Below are positions 1-9,881 of a DNA stretch of 64,000 nucleotides, piece by piece. Source of the DNA: Isoetes taiwanensis. Taxonomy: Eukaryota > Streptophyta > Lycopodiopsida > Isoetales > Isoetaceae. Below the pieces are notes generated by a model. That model was not told where the DNA came from and did not search any database. It saw only the letters and a list, made by a program, of their open reading frames with translations. The DNA lies in contig JAJEKV010000329.1 in NCBI GenBank assembly GCA_021234155.1, forward strand, positions 248,001 through 312,000. Direction: 5' to 3'. The first letter of the stretch is position 1. The number at the start of each line of letters is the position of its first letter. The position numbers and the translations under genes are program-made.

Positions 1-335
1 TCTTTAATGTCTTTAATCCCATGTCTTCTAAATGACCCATGAGCGATGAATGTCGGCATGATGGGCATAAAAGATGGGATACTTTGTGGCATAATAGAGG
101 GATCCCATGTCTTGCAAATTGGGGTTTTTGGCACTGTAGTTATCATTCACAACAATAGCTTCGTATAGTCTACATTCAAATGTCTCTTCAATGTCTTTAA
201 TCCCATGTCTTCTAAATCCATGAGCGATCAATATCGGGGTGAGCGATCAATGTCGACATGATGGGCATAAAAGATGGGATCCTTTGTGGCAAGATAGAGG
301 GATCCCATGTCTTGCAAATTGGGGTTTTGGGCATT
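1..335. repeat. Tandem duplication of a ~183 bp segment
   Basis: The text beginning tctttaatgtctttaatccc and running to the phrase gtcttgcaaattggggtttt at 109-130 is repeated from about 184 to 335, with small indels. The second copy has an extra partial repeat of gagcgatcaatgtcg. I recognise no coding content; the short minus-strand frames here are not supported. Confidence 0.75.
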
Positions 336-776
336 GTATTTGGTTGCAATTTCATTATCCCAATTCCCGTATGGAAGCCTGAAATGTTGGACCATTTAGC
401 ATTCTTGCAGACTTCTGTGGCATGAATGGAAGAAACAACCAGCTAAAAAGGATATCAAAAGGAAGATCTGTATCAGGCCAGAAGTATGTGGTTGTGCCGA
501 GTATTTCGGTGTAGGGGCACTTCAATAATTTAAAGAAATACAGAGGCATTTTTATAATAATTTAAATAAAGTACAAAGGGATTATTTATAATAAATTGCA
601 CAAAATTTTAAGGGAAAAAAGGGGGGGAAATTATAACGTGCTATTTTTTGTCGGTCGTTCATCTGATCTCTTCGCTATATGGCGAACTGTGGAGGCTATG
701 GCGCTAGCAACCTCGGCGATCTTGGCAAACTTCCTGAAGTCTTGGGTTAATGCATAAGGTAGCAGATCATTTGCTC

Positions 777-919
777 TGTTCCTTGTTGCATTTATTTTTG
801 CTTCAGCCACTGATCTTTAGACTTCTGGCTTTTGCTTACAGATTTTGCTTCGTTCCTTGTTGCATTTATTTTTTGCTTCAGCTGCTGATCTTTAGACTTC
901 TGGCTTTTGCTTACAGATT
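777..919. repeat. Two-copy 71 bp tandem repeat
   Basis: The unit gttccttgttgcatttattt...cttttgcttacagatt occurs twice head to tail (about 777-847 and 848-919) with few differences. It lies upstream of the ROP-like exons. Between 920 and 1330 I see no recognisable gene. Confidence 0.75.
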
Positions 920-1330
920 CGCGATGGAGCTTCCCTTTGACATCTTCATAGCCATAGCAACATGTGCCATCATAGCGCCAGTGTGATTATTTTGATATCT
1001 AAATTGCTGGAGTTAATACTCATAATTGGAATATTGATTTGGAAAAATGTCGGAAGAGGTCCTGGCTGGCTTTATGCATTTCGGATTTTGCCGATCAGTT
1101 GCTTGTGGTAAAGATTCTATCCTGAACTCCTGTGTTAATCTCTGAGGAAATGGTTCATAGCGTCTTAGGATTGCCATTCCAGGTTCTTCGGCAGACACAG
1201 GTGCCCCTTCTGTGTAAGGAGATAACCAGGTAACCATGATCTGTCGTTACTTCATTTTTAAGTGGATAGAATATAGTGTGTAATTTTTGGCACTCCAGCT
1301 TGCCAGGGAGCGGATCTCTACGGTTTTTTA

Positions 1331-1592
1331 ATGTTTAATAAGCGTGTTACAGTAGGTGATGGCGCTGTTGGTAAAACTTGCATGTTGATCTCATATGCCA
1401 GCAATACCTTTCCAATTGTAAGCTTTCAGACTTCTGCTTTGTTTCAGGCAACAAAGCTATGATCATCATGTTATAATCTGATTTCATGAAATGCTTCATC
1501 CCAGGCCTACGTACCTACTGCCTTCGATAATTTTAGTGCAAATATTGTGGTAGATGGGAACACTGTCAACCTCGGCCTTTGGGATATGGCAG
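1331..1592 (+). pseudogene. ROP/RAC (plant Rho) GTPase pseudogene, exons 1-2
   Basis: ROP GTPases are membrane-associated molecular switches controlling polar growth and the cytoskeleton. Exon 1 (about 1331-1417) reads [18 protein letters not shown] and on, including the P-loop GDGAVGKT, and ends at a GTAAGC donor. Exon 2 (1505-1592) follows an AG and gives [18 protein letters not shown] and on to GLWDMAG. This is the effector loop and the start of the switch II region, with Asp-Thr-Ala-Gly changed to Asp-Met-Ala-Gly, and it ends at a GTAATC donor. The reading frame resumes across a phase-1 junction at 14079, so a huge intron separates the halves. The first codons are shorter than in usual ROPs (no Ser-Ala-Ser-Arg stretch). 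The altered switch residue and the downstream frameshift make this a pseudogene or a very decayed allele. Confidence 0.85.
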
Positions 1593-1703
1593 GTAATCTT
1601 TGCCCAACAAAAGTATGCTTTATGTACTGTACGGTGCATTCCATATGAACTTAATAGTGTTTGTTAGGTGCATAAGGATGTAGTTGTTGGGCTTTACATT
1701 GCA

Positions 1704-1733
1704 TGGTGGGTGAAAGCATGTTGTAGTGGAACA
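1704..1733 (+). repeat. Left TIR with flanking TGGT
   Basis: TGGT at 1704-1707, then the 26 bp TIR at 1708-1733 (starts GGGTGAAAGC, ends GTGGAACA). Subterminal sequence includes aaaaatgtggtg at about 1759-1770, a motif also present just inside the right TIR. Confidence 0.8.
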
Positions 1734-1952
1734 CCCTGGGTGTCCCCCCGTCCCCCCTAAAAATGTGGTGGGAGATATGAAAGTTGTGTGCGATTTTAAA
1801 TTTTTGTTTGGCGCCTAGTGCATAACTGCCCGGATTCAATCATTTCTTGAACTGCAACGACCCGACTCTTACGCCACCCGTCCCATTCCAATCTCCACCG
1901 AACCGATTTCTAAACCCACGATCCACCCGCGCCTTTCCTGAAGCACACGGCT

Positions 1953-2720
1953 ATGGCGACTAATTCGGTTGTGGATCAATCCGGTTCATACCTTCAATCA
2001 TTTAATTTGGAAGCAAATCTGCCTAAAATCTCAAACCGGAGCACGGGATCATATAAGACGCCAAAGGAAAAGACAAAGGGAAGCTAAAGAAGAATTAGCA
2101 AAAATTGCATCAGCAGAGGGAGGATCCACCAGAACGGCCTCTACTAGGCGTCGGATGGTATTAAAATTGTTATCTTCATTTCATAGCACCACTAAAGGCT
2201 TGTCTAACAAATGATAAGAAAGAGGTTTTACTAGATTTTTCGCAGGATGACACAATGGACAACAGACTTGGCGAAGAGCTGAAAGATTTGCAAGCCAAGA
2301 GCATTGTGGTCAGCAACCTCAGGGCTTCCATTCAACTTGTGAAGAAGTCTAACAGCAATGACAGTTTAGCAGCCAAGAGTAGTTGCCTTGCTATGGCCGT
2401 AAGAGGAAGCATTAATACCGAAAGTGCTAATCCTGTCAGTGCTCGGGGTTTTGGTAAACTGCTGGGTGTTCATCCTAGGAATCTTACCAAAGCAAAATTG
2501 AAGAGGGAAGAGATAGATTGCAAAGGGGGAAAATGGGTTTTGTACAAAAGAGTTAGAAGAGCAGATGCAATTCCCAATTCTGTCATAGAACTTGTGCAGC
2601 AATTTTGGACCGAAAACAGTAGGGTCTCTCCAAATGCAAAGGATGTTAAGTTCAGAAGATTGGAACGAAATGTAAGAGAGGATCATGCCACTCAAAGATC
2701 TGGAAGAATCACAGGTTATT
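1953..2720 (+). pseudogene. DDE-like transposase pseudogene, N-terminal part
   Basis: An ATG at 1953 opens MATNSVVDQSGSYLQSFNLE in one frame. Coding character then moves to a second frame around 2070-2210 (a basic, Arg/Lys-rich stretch with RRQRKRQREAKEELAK). It moves to a third frame from about 2195 through 2720, with DFSQDDTMDNRLG, GFGKLLGVHPRNL and FWTENSRVSPNAKD. Two frameshifts are therefore needed. The last motif (a tryptophan-containing stretch followed by SPxxKDV) is typical of the region ahead of the catalytic part in a widespread but poorly named transposase-like family that I know mainly from animal genomes. It is followed by a tandem array in place of an ordinary intron, then by the core region at 3.63 kb. 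The family assignment is inference from motif memory, not a database search. Confidence 0.5.
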
Positions 2721-2784
2721 TCATTTCTTCATCTTCACCACATTTTTTATTGTTAATGTGGTATGTGGTTAGTGATTGCTTGTG

Positions 2785-3345
2785 ATATGTGGTTGCTGTG
2801 GTGAGGCACGTGGTGTGAAATAAATGCTGTCAATATATGCTTTGTGGTGCCTAGTGTGGTGAATAACATGGTGTAAAATACATGCTGTAATATATGCTAT
2901 GTGGTGCCTAGTGTGGTGAAAAATATGGTGTAAAATAAATGCTCTAAAATATACGCTTTGTGGTGCCTAGTGTGGTGAATAACTTGGTGTAAAATAAATC
3001 TTTGTAATATATGCTATGTGGTCCCTAGTGTGGTGAATAACATGGTGTGGTGTCTAGTGTGGTGCCTAGTGTGGTGCCTAGTGTGGTGAAAAATATGGTG
3101 TAAAATAAATGCTGTAATATATTCTATGTGGTGCCTAGTGTGGTAACGAGGTGTAAGATGAATGTCCGTAATATATGCTATGTGGTGCCTAGTGTGGTGA
3201 AAATATGGTGTACAATAAATTATGTAATATATGCGTTGTGGTGCCTAGTGTGGTGAATAAGGAGGTGTAAGATGAATATGCATAATATATGCTATGTGGT
3301 GCCTAGTGTGGTGGAAAATGTAGTGTGCAATAAATATGCTGATCA
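2785..3345. repeat. ~58 bp minisatellite inside the transposase gene
   Basis: The phrase gtggtgcctagtgtggtgaa recurs at about 2843, 2901, 2960, 3018 (as gtggtccctag) and on to 3296, spacing 55-60 bp. Each is followed by variants of tatggtgtaaaataaatgct. Around 3050-3085 a short subunit of 11 bp (gtggtgcctag) is locally amplified. About nine copies. The array lies between the two coding parts of the transposase remnant. Confidence 0.9.
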
Positions 3346-3627
3346 CCTTGTTATCTTCCTTGCAAATTTGCAATTGTTCAGAAATTCAAGACGGAACATC
3401 CTAGTGTTATGATCAAAAGCAGAGGATGTTTGAAAAGTGAAAAGGACTTCAATAGTTGTCTTTGTATATACCATGTTAGAATGCAGATGCTAATAGATGG
3501 CTTCAATAGTATGAGAACTAAGCACCCAAAAGGCTGCGGTGCACTTGTCAACTTTTGGGTCGGACATATATGGTGAATGTATGCCCTCAATACAAAATAA
3601 GTAGCACAAGAAGTCCGTGGCGGGGAA

Positions 3628-4935
3628 TTTTATGTGAGAAAACTACTAGCTTCCAATCTTACCATAAGAGGGAATGCATTACGGGTGAGTGTAAAGAAGT
3701 GTGGGATTAAGAAGTTCCCTATCCGCCCACATGAACAATCTAGTGATAGTGGCATGGTGAAGTGGGAATACCTAGACTATGAAAAAATCGTATTCAGAGA
3801 TGGCAAAGCAAAGAAGTCTAAGCTAGTTCACCAACACAATGAAACCGCAAGTCTTCCATGGTGAACAAAATGTTGAGAAGCTTCAAAATTTCCTTTACAC
3901 AACTTCGGATATAAGTGGCAAGGCGAGGCCAATTACAAAGAACTCCTTGATAACTTGCACGGAGATGCTTACCTATCCGTGGTTGACTTCAGAGAATTAT
4001 ACTTTTAAGGAGCAGAATGAAGTTAGGTCCATGCATTTGGGTCAACAACCGTGATAACTATATTTGTTCAAATAACCTATCGGGTTGATCCCAGACGACA
4101 CCATTGAGAAAGAAACACACTACTATGTGCCTGATGATAGGGAACATGACACCCTTTTTGTTCAACGTTGTTTTATGAAACATTTTGAGTACTTAAAGCC
4201 GAAAGGCAATGTCCCCAAACAAAGACTATGTATTTTCAGGATGGTCTTTGCATCACAATTCAAAGCAGCCCGGATCATTTTATTTTGTTGGAAGGTACGG
4301 TTGTGATACAGAGGTCAACATGATGTGGAACTTCTTTGGATCAAACCATGGAAAAAGGTGAACATGATGGGAAGGCGCAGAATTGAAAAGATGGATACGA
4401 GGTCATAAATTTAAACATCCCGACATTAAACTAGTTAATGCCCATGATGTGGTGAAAATTGCAGAGAAACAATTTCAATGTGGTACATCTGGAAAGTGGA
4501 CTGAAAATGGAAGAAAAGTTCGGAGATATACGGGAAATAAAACCCGAGGATATCAACGGGGAAAAAGGCTTGGGGTGCGAGAGACAATTCCTTAAACCGA
4601 GCAAATTCATTCATCCATGGATTCAAAGATAAGAAATCCAACACGACTACATACCCAGAAAGCTATCATGTTTTTGCAGCAATTGTTTGGATGTAAAATG
4701 GGACATGTGTGAGAACAAATTGTATGTAGATGAATGGGACCTTGTAGTCGTTGAACCATCCTCCAATGTTCATGCGGATGTGGAAGAGACCCGCAATACC
4801 AGGCCACTATACTCAACCTTGGCAAATGTACTTGCAGAAGCACTTAGAGAAGGAGACAGCTTTGCAGTTGCTGCACCTAAAGGGAACGAGGAGGATTCTG
4901 TATTTTGGATGTTGCTATGCAGTCAGGAGATTTAA
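3628..4935 (+). pseudogene. DDE-like transposase pseudogene, catalytic core and C-terminus
   Basis: Reading across several frameshifts, motifs appear in this order. First a CxxCG zinc pair near 3690-3705 (one base out of frame), then KKFPIRPHEQSSDSGMVKWE at about 3707-3766. Next is VVDFRENYTFKEQNEVRSMH (about 3980-4035), then a DG..SQFK-like block near 4240-4265. This is followed by NFFGSNHGKGEHDG near 4330-4372. The C-terminal segment has FAVAAPKGNEED (about 4862-4900). The DFxENY, DGxxxQFK and HGKGxxDG motifs define, in my memory, a DDE-type transposase-like family widespread in eukaryotes. In-frame stops and shifts show it is dead. It shares strand with the N-terminal part at 1953-2720, and together they form the left-end gene of the TIR element. 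Confidence 0.55.
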
Positions 4936-5287
4936 CAGAGCTGGTGCAGCCGACAGGGCTCTGGGGGTGGTGTATGATTCTGAGGATGAGTTCTCAGCTC
5001 TCTCCATGCTTGAGGAAGAGGATATGTTCATCCAACTAAAGCAAGAAATGATCCATGCTTCAGCCATTAAAAAAGTGCTCAACAGGCCAGATGCATGGAG
5101 ACACAACAACCTGAGACAATACTTTGTGAATCTGTATCATAAGTGGGAGCAGAAACGAGAAGCTCATGTTTTAGTGTTGCTGGATTACACCAACTATTCA
5201 GCAGAAACACTTGATGAAATCTTGAACATACTTGGAAGAAGAAGAGTTACAGATCTCACAATGCAGGATCTGATTGAGGCCCAGTAA
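4935..5287 (+). CDS. Unrecognised acidic ORF following the transposase
   Basis: An open frame from about 4935 to the TAA at 5285-5287 encodes roughly 117 residues: ADRALGVVYDSEDEFSALSM, then a Lys/Glu-rich helical-looking stretch, a Trp-rich segment (DAWRHNNLRQYFVNLYHKW) and a C-terminus with LDEILNILGRRRVTDLTM. Composition is that of a real soluble protein. It may be the C-terminal extension of the transposase after a frameshift near 4920-4935, or a separate gene whose start is lost. I do not recognise the family. Upstream of 4915 this frame is a shadow of the transposase. Confidence 0.4.
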
Positions 5288-5379
5288 CTGTATGTCATCA
5301 TTAACCTCTTCAAAAACAGCTTCAGTGGTTATAGTTTTCCCTGATTTTTCTGCATACTTCATTGCATAAGATGTATGAA

Positions 5380-5643
5380 CTATTCTACCGGGTATGGTAG
5401 ATTTCCATATGTATTTTTCTCCCTTTGAAATATAAAAACAACGTTTGTATCACCACAGTTTTCACCACATTTTTCACCACGGCTTTCACCACAGATTTCA
5501 CCATAATCAGCCAGGGGCATTGACCATTTTTTGACCCGGTCAGAAAATGGAATGGCTCTCAGATTCCTGATAGTATCTTGACTGATTTTGGTGACAGCAA
5601 TATATGGATCCCAAATTAGGTCCCTGAATTGATATGAGGCCAA
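5380..5643 (-). CDS. Possible fragment of a minus-strand gene with CGE repeats
   Basis: A minus-strand frame of 87 codons reads MASYQFRDLIWDPYIAVTKI and later contains GEICGESRGEKCGENCGD. The Cys-Gly-Glu repeat is created by five copies of a ttcaccaca-type motif at about 5457-5503. The N-terminal half looks like ordinary coding sequence, but I recognise no family. It could be a downstream exon of the minus-strand gene at 6.5-7.07 kb. Confidence 0.25.
   Translation of the reverse strand: MASYQFRDLIWDPYIAVTKISQDTIRNLRAIPFSDRVKKWSMPLADYGEICGESRGEKCGENCGDTNVVFIFQREKNTYGNLPYPVE
5447..5506. repeat. Short TTTCACCAC tandem motif
   Basis: Five imperfect copies of a 10-15 bp motif containing TTCACCAC lie between 5447 and 5506. 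The CACCAC core is shared with the other arrays in this transposon. Confidence 0.7.
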
Positions 5644-5929
5644 AATTCATTAAGCTCTGCTTTGTGCAAAGATTCTTGCAAGGCCACTAACTTTTGCTTC
5701 AGGGAATTCTGTGTTTTTCTTTTCAGTTTCTTTTGAACTCTATTTCTTTTGAACCCGAGCCAATTTCCATCAAATTTCAAATTTCAATCAATTTCAATTG
5801 TTGGTGTTTCATAGTATTTTAAATTGCTGGTATACAGACAGGGCACTGAGGCCAATTTACAAGGTAAAACATCTAAGTACAAGGTATAACAAAACTAAGG
5901 TAAAACATGTAAGTACAACAGAATTAGAA

Positions 5930-6420
5930 AAAGACACAATGCACAAATTTACACAAGGCACAAGGTATAACAAAACCACAAATTTACAGAAAGGCACAAG
6001 GCCATCATCCACATTAAAGAAGGCACTAAGGCCTGGATTACAGAAGGCACAAGGCCTGGATTACAGTCAGCACAAGGCCATTACAATTAAAGGCACTAAG
6101 GCCTGGATTAAACAAAAGGCACAAGGCCTGGATTAAACTGAAGGCATAATAAAAAGGTATTACAAAACCAATTGATTAAAACAGAAAACAAAACTAGAAA
6201 TTTTCAAAACGGCACAAGGCCATCATATATTACAATAGGCACTAAGGCCTGTGTTACAGAAGGGTCGGCACAGCCATTACATTTCAAAGGCACTAAGGCC
6301 TGTTTCACAGAAGGGTCATTACAAAGAAAGGCACTAAGGCCATTACAAAGAAAGGCACTACGGCCTATAGCATCTGTTTTTAAAAAAATTACAAAGGCAC
6401 AAAAGGCCTGTTTCTGAAGA
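5930..6420. repeat. AAGGCACNAAGGCC minisatellite
   Basis: Degenerate repeats of aaggcac(a/t)aaggcctg(g/t)atta occur about 15 times, with variable spacing of 15-35 bp. The segment ends just before a 24-base poly(A) at about 6437-6460. The stop-poor frames here come from the repeat. The poly(A) has no recognised retroelement in front of it. Confidence 0.8.
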
Positions 6421-6498
6421 ACTTGATCAAAAGAGGAAAAAAAAAAAAAAAAAAAAAAAAGCAAAACATGTCTTCATGAGCTGCCGGGACTTCAAGCT

Positions 6499-7066
6499 TC
6501 ATCTGTAAGAAAAGTTCAGAAAGTTAGAAAGCTCTATGGGAAAGAAAGCAAAAAATGATATTGCATGCGACTTACTCTCTAGCCAATTTTGAAATTCAAA
6601 AAAAAATTCTTCTTCTTCTGGGTCCAGGTCTTCTTCTTCACTGGTTGTCTCAGATTCGCTCCAGACCTCATCTTCTGAATCATACTGCTGCTCCTCGGAA
6701 GAATCCACGCCGAGGAGGAATCGAACTGAAGAATCCACCTCTTCCAAAGCTCGAAAGAGAGTATTCATAGCTCTTTGGAATCGAGGCTGCCAGATTCAGT
6801 CCGCCGCTTTCGGGGCTTTCAACAGAAAGAGAGTATTCAGAGCTGCTGGAATCAGAGCTGCTGTATTCAGGGTCTTCTTTGGGCTCATGCAAAGGAATTA
6901 TCCAAGAACCTATGCCATAACTCGCGAAGAGCTCTGGCAAAGGTAAGGAAATTAAGGACCGGTGCTTGGAAGGGCCAGGGGCAGGGGAAGCAGAGCGGGA
7001 GCGGGAGCGGCAGCGCTTCGGCATTCTGTTTGGGAGAATTGGACGATGCTTCTCCCTCATGACCAT
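6499..7066 (-). CDS. Ser/Arg-rich then acidic protein, frameshifted
   Basis: On the minus strand an ATG at about 7024 (or 7066) opens MPKRCRSRSRSASPAPGPSK, then LPLPELFASYGIGSWIIPLH and a Ser/Glu-rich stretch (SSSDSSSSEYSLSVESPES). Near 6770-6680 a second frame takes over with strongly acidic content (SSEEQQYDSEDEVWSESETT, DLDPEEEEFFFEFQNWLESK), running to about 6499. A one-base shift would join them into a protein of about 180 residues with a basic N-terminus and an acidic, aromatic C-terminus. I do not recognise a family. It may be an accessory gene of the TIR element. Confidence 0.35.
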
Positions 7067-7334
7067 AGCCTATAAAAGGCTGGCGTGAAATTAATTTCGT
7101 AGGCTACGATTTTAGGATTTCGTACCATTAGTATCTTAATCGTAATGATTTGGTAGGATACGAATAATTACCTCGTAATGACCATAATTTTATTTTCTAA
7201 TAATTCTAATAATGTCCTGAAATGGCCATTCTTTTTTGGACACCAATCATATTATGTTGTCTTGGCACTTGTTTAGTAATTTTAGTTATAATTAGCTAGT
7301 GTAAATTGATTGTTGACTTCAATTGTTGACTTAC
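7067..7334. other. AT-rich spacer with a TATA-like site
   Basis: No gene seen. CTATAAAAGG at about 7070-7079 resembles a plus-strand TATA box, but no convincing gene follows it; the tandem array at 7335 begins instead. Confidence 0.3.
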
Positions 7335-7985
7335 GCTTCACCAAACATGTTGGTCAATGAAACATGTAAAGGCTCAAGCATACCTAGGGTCCAACATGCC
7401 AAGGTGACTCAAACATGCCACCTAGGCTCCAACAGGCCACGTAAGCTCCAACATTCCACCTATGATTCACCACATGATTCACCACATGATTCACCAAATG
7501 CACCACATGATCCACCACATGCACCATTTGCATCACCAAACATGTTGGTCAATGAACGTCAAACATGTAACAAAGGTCATGTAAAGGCTCAAGCATGCCA
7601 AGGTGGCTCAAATATGCCACCTAGGCTCCAACATGCCAAGGTGGCTCAAACATGCCACTTAGGCTCCAACATGCCACCTATGATTCACCACATGATTCAC
7701 CAAATGCACCACATGATTCACCACATGCACCATTTGCATCACCAAACATGTTGGTCAATGAAAGTCAAACATGTAACAAAGGTCATGTAAAGGCTCAAGC
7801 ATGCCAAGGTGGCTCAAATATGCCACCTAGGCTCAAACATGCCAAGGTGGCTCAAACATGCCACCTAGGCTCCAACATGCGTGAGCTCCAACATGCCACC
7901 TATGATTCACCACATGATTCACCACATGGTTCACCAAATGCACCACATGATTCACCATATGCACCATTTGCATCACCACATCTAT
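7335..7985. repeat. ~200 bp tandem repeat with CACCACATGATT subrepeats
   Basis: The anchor ccaaacatgttggtcaatga occurs at about 7341, 7536 and 7742, giving units of 195-206 bp. Each unit holds aacatgccaaggtggctca blocks and a run of ttcaccacatga and gcaccatttgcatcacc subrepeats. A fourth unit is partial. The long plus-strand frames here are repeat artefacts. Confidence 0.9.
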
Positions 7986-8099
7986 CACGACATGTATCAC
8001 CACATTGTCATGAATCTTTGAATACATCAATTTCTTTCCGAGATTTGAACTCCACGAGTGTTGCTCGTCAGCCGAGGAAAAAAGTCTATTGTATACAAT

Positions 8100-8360
8100 A
8101 GTATACAACAATGTACATTAGAGTGTCAATGAAAGAATAGGTTACAAGAATAACCTCTTTGGTTACAATAATACAAACATGTAATTACAAGTAAATATCT
8201 ATTGATCCTGTCAACCTCAAACTTCATTACTAGAGCAAGCGTGCTTCACAACATCAATCATCATTTGCTGGCGTGTCCAACATTTCGCCACTAGAAATTG
8301 GTACACCGCAACAAACATATCAGGCCTCACATTGGATGAGTAATACCTTCAAATTTACTG
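8100..8360. other. No feature recognised
   Basis: An AT-rich stretch between the tandem array and the Ulp1-like remnant. I see nothing identifiable. Confidence 0.3.
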
Positions 8361-8364
8361 AACT

Positions 8365-9010
8365 CACCTTACCTTTGGGATAGTATGTCCAAGTCTCGCG
8401 ACATCGCAGCCACAACTTTCTTTACAAAGACACATATAGCAGGACCACATGACCAAAGAATCGACCGAGTGGGGAACTTGTAATTTTCTTGTGTGAAGCA
8501 GCTTTATGGTGCTTGGGAATTTTGTGTTTGCATCCTCAACAAAACTCATGACATGGCTCTGAGCCCTTGTACATTTCTAGGTGTCAAAATGGTACACACA
8601 CTGGTGACATTTAACCGGGTGACCTCCAAGACCTACAATGACATACACATCGGTCAAAGGTGGCTGATAATATGCCGTGAGAATGGTACATTCGAAATTG
8701 TAAGTTGAGGGTTCAACAGTTTGTCCTTTGAAGCAAGCTCGCTCGACAAGAATGTGTAAATGAGCGGATCCATGAAATGGAACCTCTGTTCCATGTCATG
8801 CTTGATGCAGAATTGGTGCATACACCTGCCAAAGTCCAAGGTCTGGTAAAACAAGATGATTTAAGAAACAAAAGAAGACTTCAAATCTGAATTGTTTACA
8901 TTAAATTACTAACCTCATGAAGAAATGGACTATCCTGTCACTGAACCAATCCCTACTTTTCTCCAATATTCTGATTGCCTCTTGATTAAGCACAAGAGGC
9001 TCCTCATTGG
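8365..9010 (-). pseudogene. Ulp1-like (C48) cysteine protease pseudogene
   Basis: Ulp1/SENP proteases cleave SUMO or SUMO-like substrates, and Ulp1-like domains are often carried by plant MULE and CACTA elements. On the minus strand, about 9000-8915 reads NQEAIRILEKSRDWFSDRIV and then HFFMR, like the WLsDxxINfym start of the fold. After a probable intron, about 8795-8750 gives HFMDPLIYTFLSSEL. Near 8650-8615 is VYVIVGLGGHP, where a GGHHW motif with the catalytic His would be expected (His present, Trp replaced). Near 8455-8410 is SILWSCGPAICVFVKKV, resembling the DCGxfVcxF block with the catalytic Cys. Several frameshifts and a stop are present. The order and spacing (about 115-190 residues) fit the family, but no alignment was run. 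Confidence 0.4.
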
Positions 9011-9229
9011 TCCTTTAAACACTTCAAGTGGCAAGTGTTCTGGTCGGATGTGCGCTCTTAACACTGCAGTCCTCGTGCTGGTGGTGTAAGTTTACATTCA
9101 GCAAATGGAAGATCATTGAAAACCTTGAGGAACATTGAAATAGCCAAGAAATGAACAATTGAAGTAAAACTTTGTTTATATTAAAAAGTCAAGAGAGGTT
9201 ACATCATATACACAATACTACTATTTCTA

Positions 9230-9830
9230 AGCTTTAGTTCTATGTTTTTTTCATCATATTAATACAAATTTGACTCTCAAATTGTCAAACATATTCAACA
9301 TTTTGTTGCTTTCGACATAACTTTGCACATTCCTTCAAAGAACCCCTCAAGCCAAACCTTTAGATCATTCATGAGGAAATTGCCATCTACTCTGTCGTGG
9401 CTCCATTTGTTTGGGACAGATCATGGTGTTTGGTGCATTGAGGTACCCTTTGTATCCTTTGTCATCAATGAGAAGCACGTTCTCTTTTGTGAAACCTGGA
9501 AATTCGTCGTAGACCTTTTTCGTGTGCTTCAAAAAAAATTGGCTTTTACTTTGTTAAATAAATTTGTGTTGGTACACCGATCCCGACTCCATATGAACTT
9601 AAATTTGTCCTTGTGTTTCATCAATGCTCCCTTAACTATGACTCTCAAGTTTTGAGCCCTGCAGGCTGGACCAAAGTGCTATATGAAAATTTCGGATTGC
9701 ACCAATCTATGAACTCGCCCAGGCCCTGGTCTAGTTACTACCCACTTGGTTCGTTAAGTGTGATCAACTTAACATCATCTTCTTTGGCGGTGGGTATGGA
9801 CTCACTCTTGTCATAGCTTCTACCTTAACT
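9230..9830 (-). pseudogene. FCP1-like HAD phosphatase domain, degenerate
   Basis: FCP1/SCP-type HAD phosphatases dephosphorylate protein serines such as those in the RNA polymerase II CTD. Minus-strand motifs from N to C are as follows. GEFIDWC lies near 9720-9700, and IALWSS near 9685-9668. After a one-base insertion comes NLRVIVKGALMKHKDKFKF, then SRDRCTNTNLFNKVKANFF at about 9590-9535. These are followed by VYDEFPGFTKENVLLIDDKG and YKGYLNAPNTMICPKQ (about 9515-9405). The LLIDDxxYKxxLNxPNT block with the paired Asp is the C-terminal HAD signature. After it, DGNFLMNDLKVWLEGFFEG at about 9390-9330 matches the closing helix of NIF/FCP1 domains. I do not find a clean DxDxT nucleophile motif. 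At least two frameshifts and two stops occur. Confidence 0.6.
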
Positions 9831-9881
9831 CCATTGTAGTAAAAACAAGCGGGATTGGGCTTAACCTTGTAGTCTTTCGCG

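Noticed and set aside
924..986. Short ORF MELPFDIFIAIATCAIIAPV as a membrane protein exon
   Set aside because: Only 20 codons, no recognised family, and adjacent to a tandem duplication.
6437..6460. Poly(A) as the tail of a retroposed gene
   Set aside because: No coding or SINE/LINE sequence precedes it and no target-site duplication is seen.
7323..8101. Pro/His/Ser repeat protein on +
   Set aside because: Translation of the 200 bp tandem array; no start or domain, and the repeat explains the open frame.
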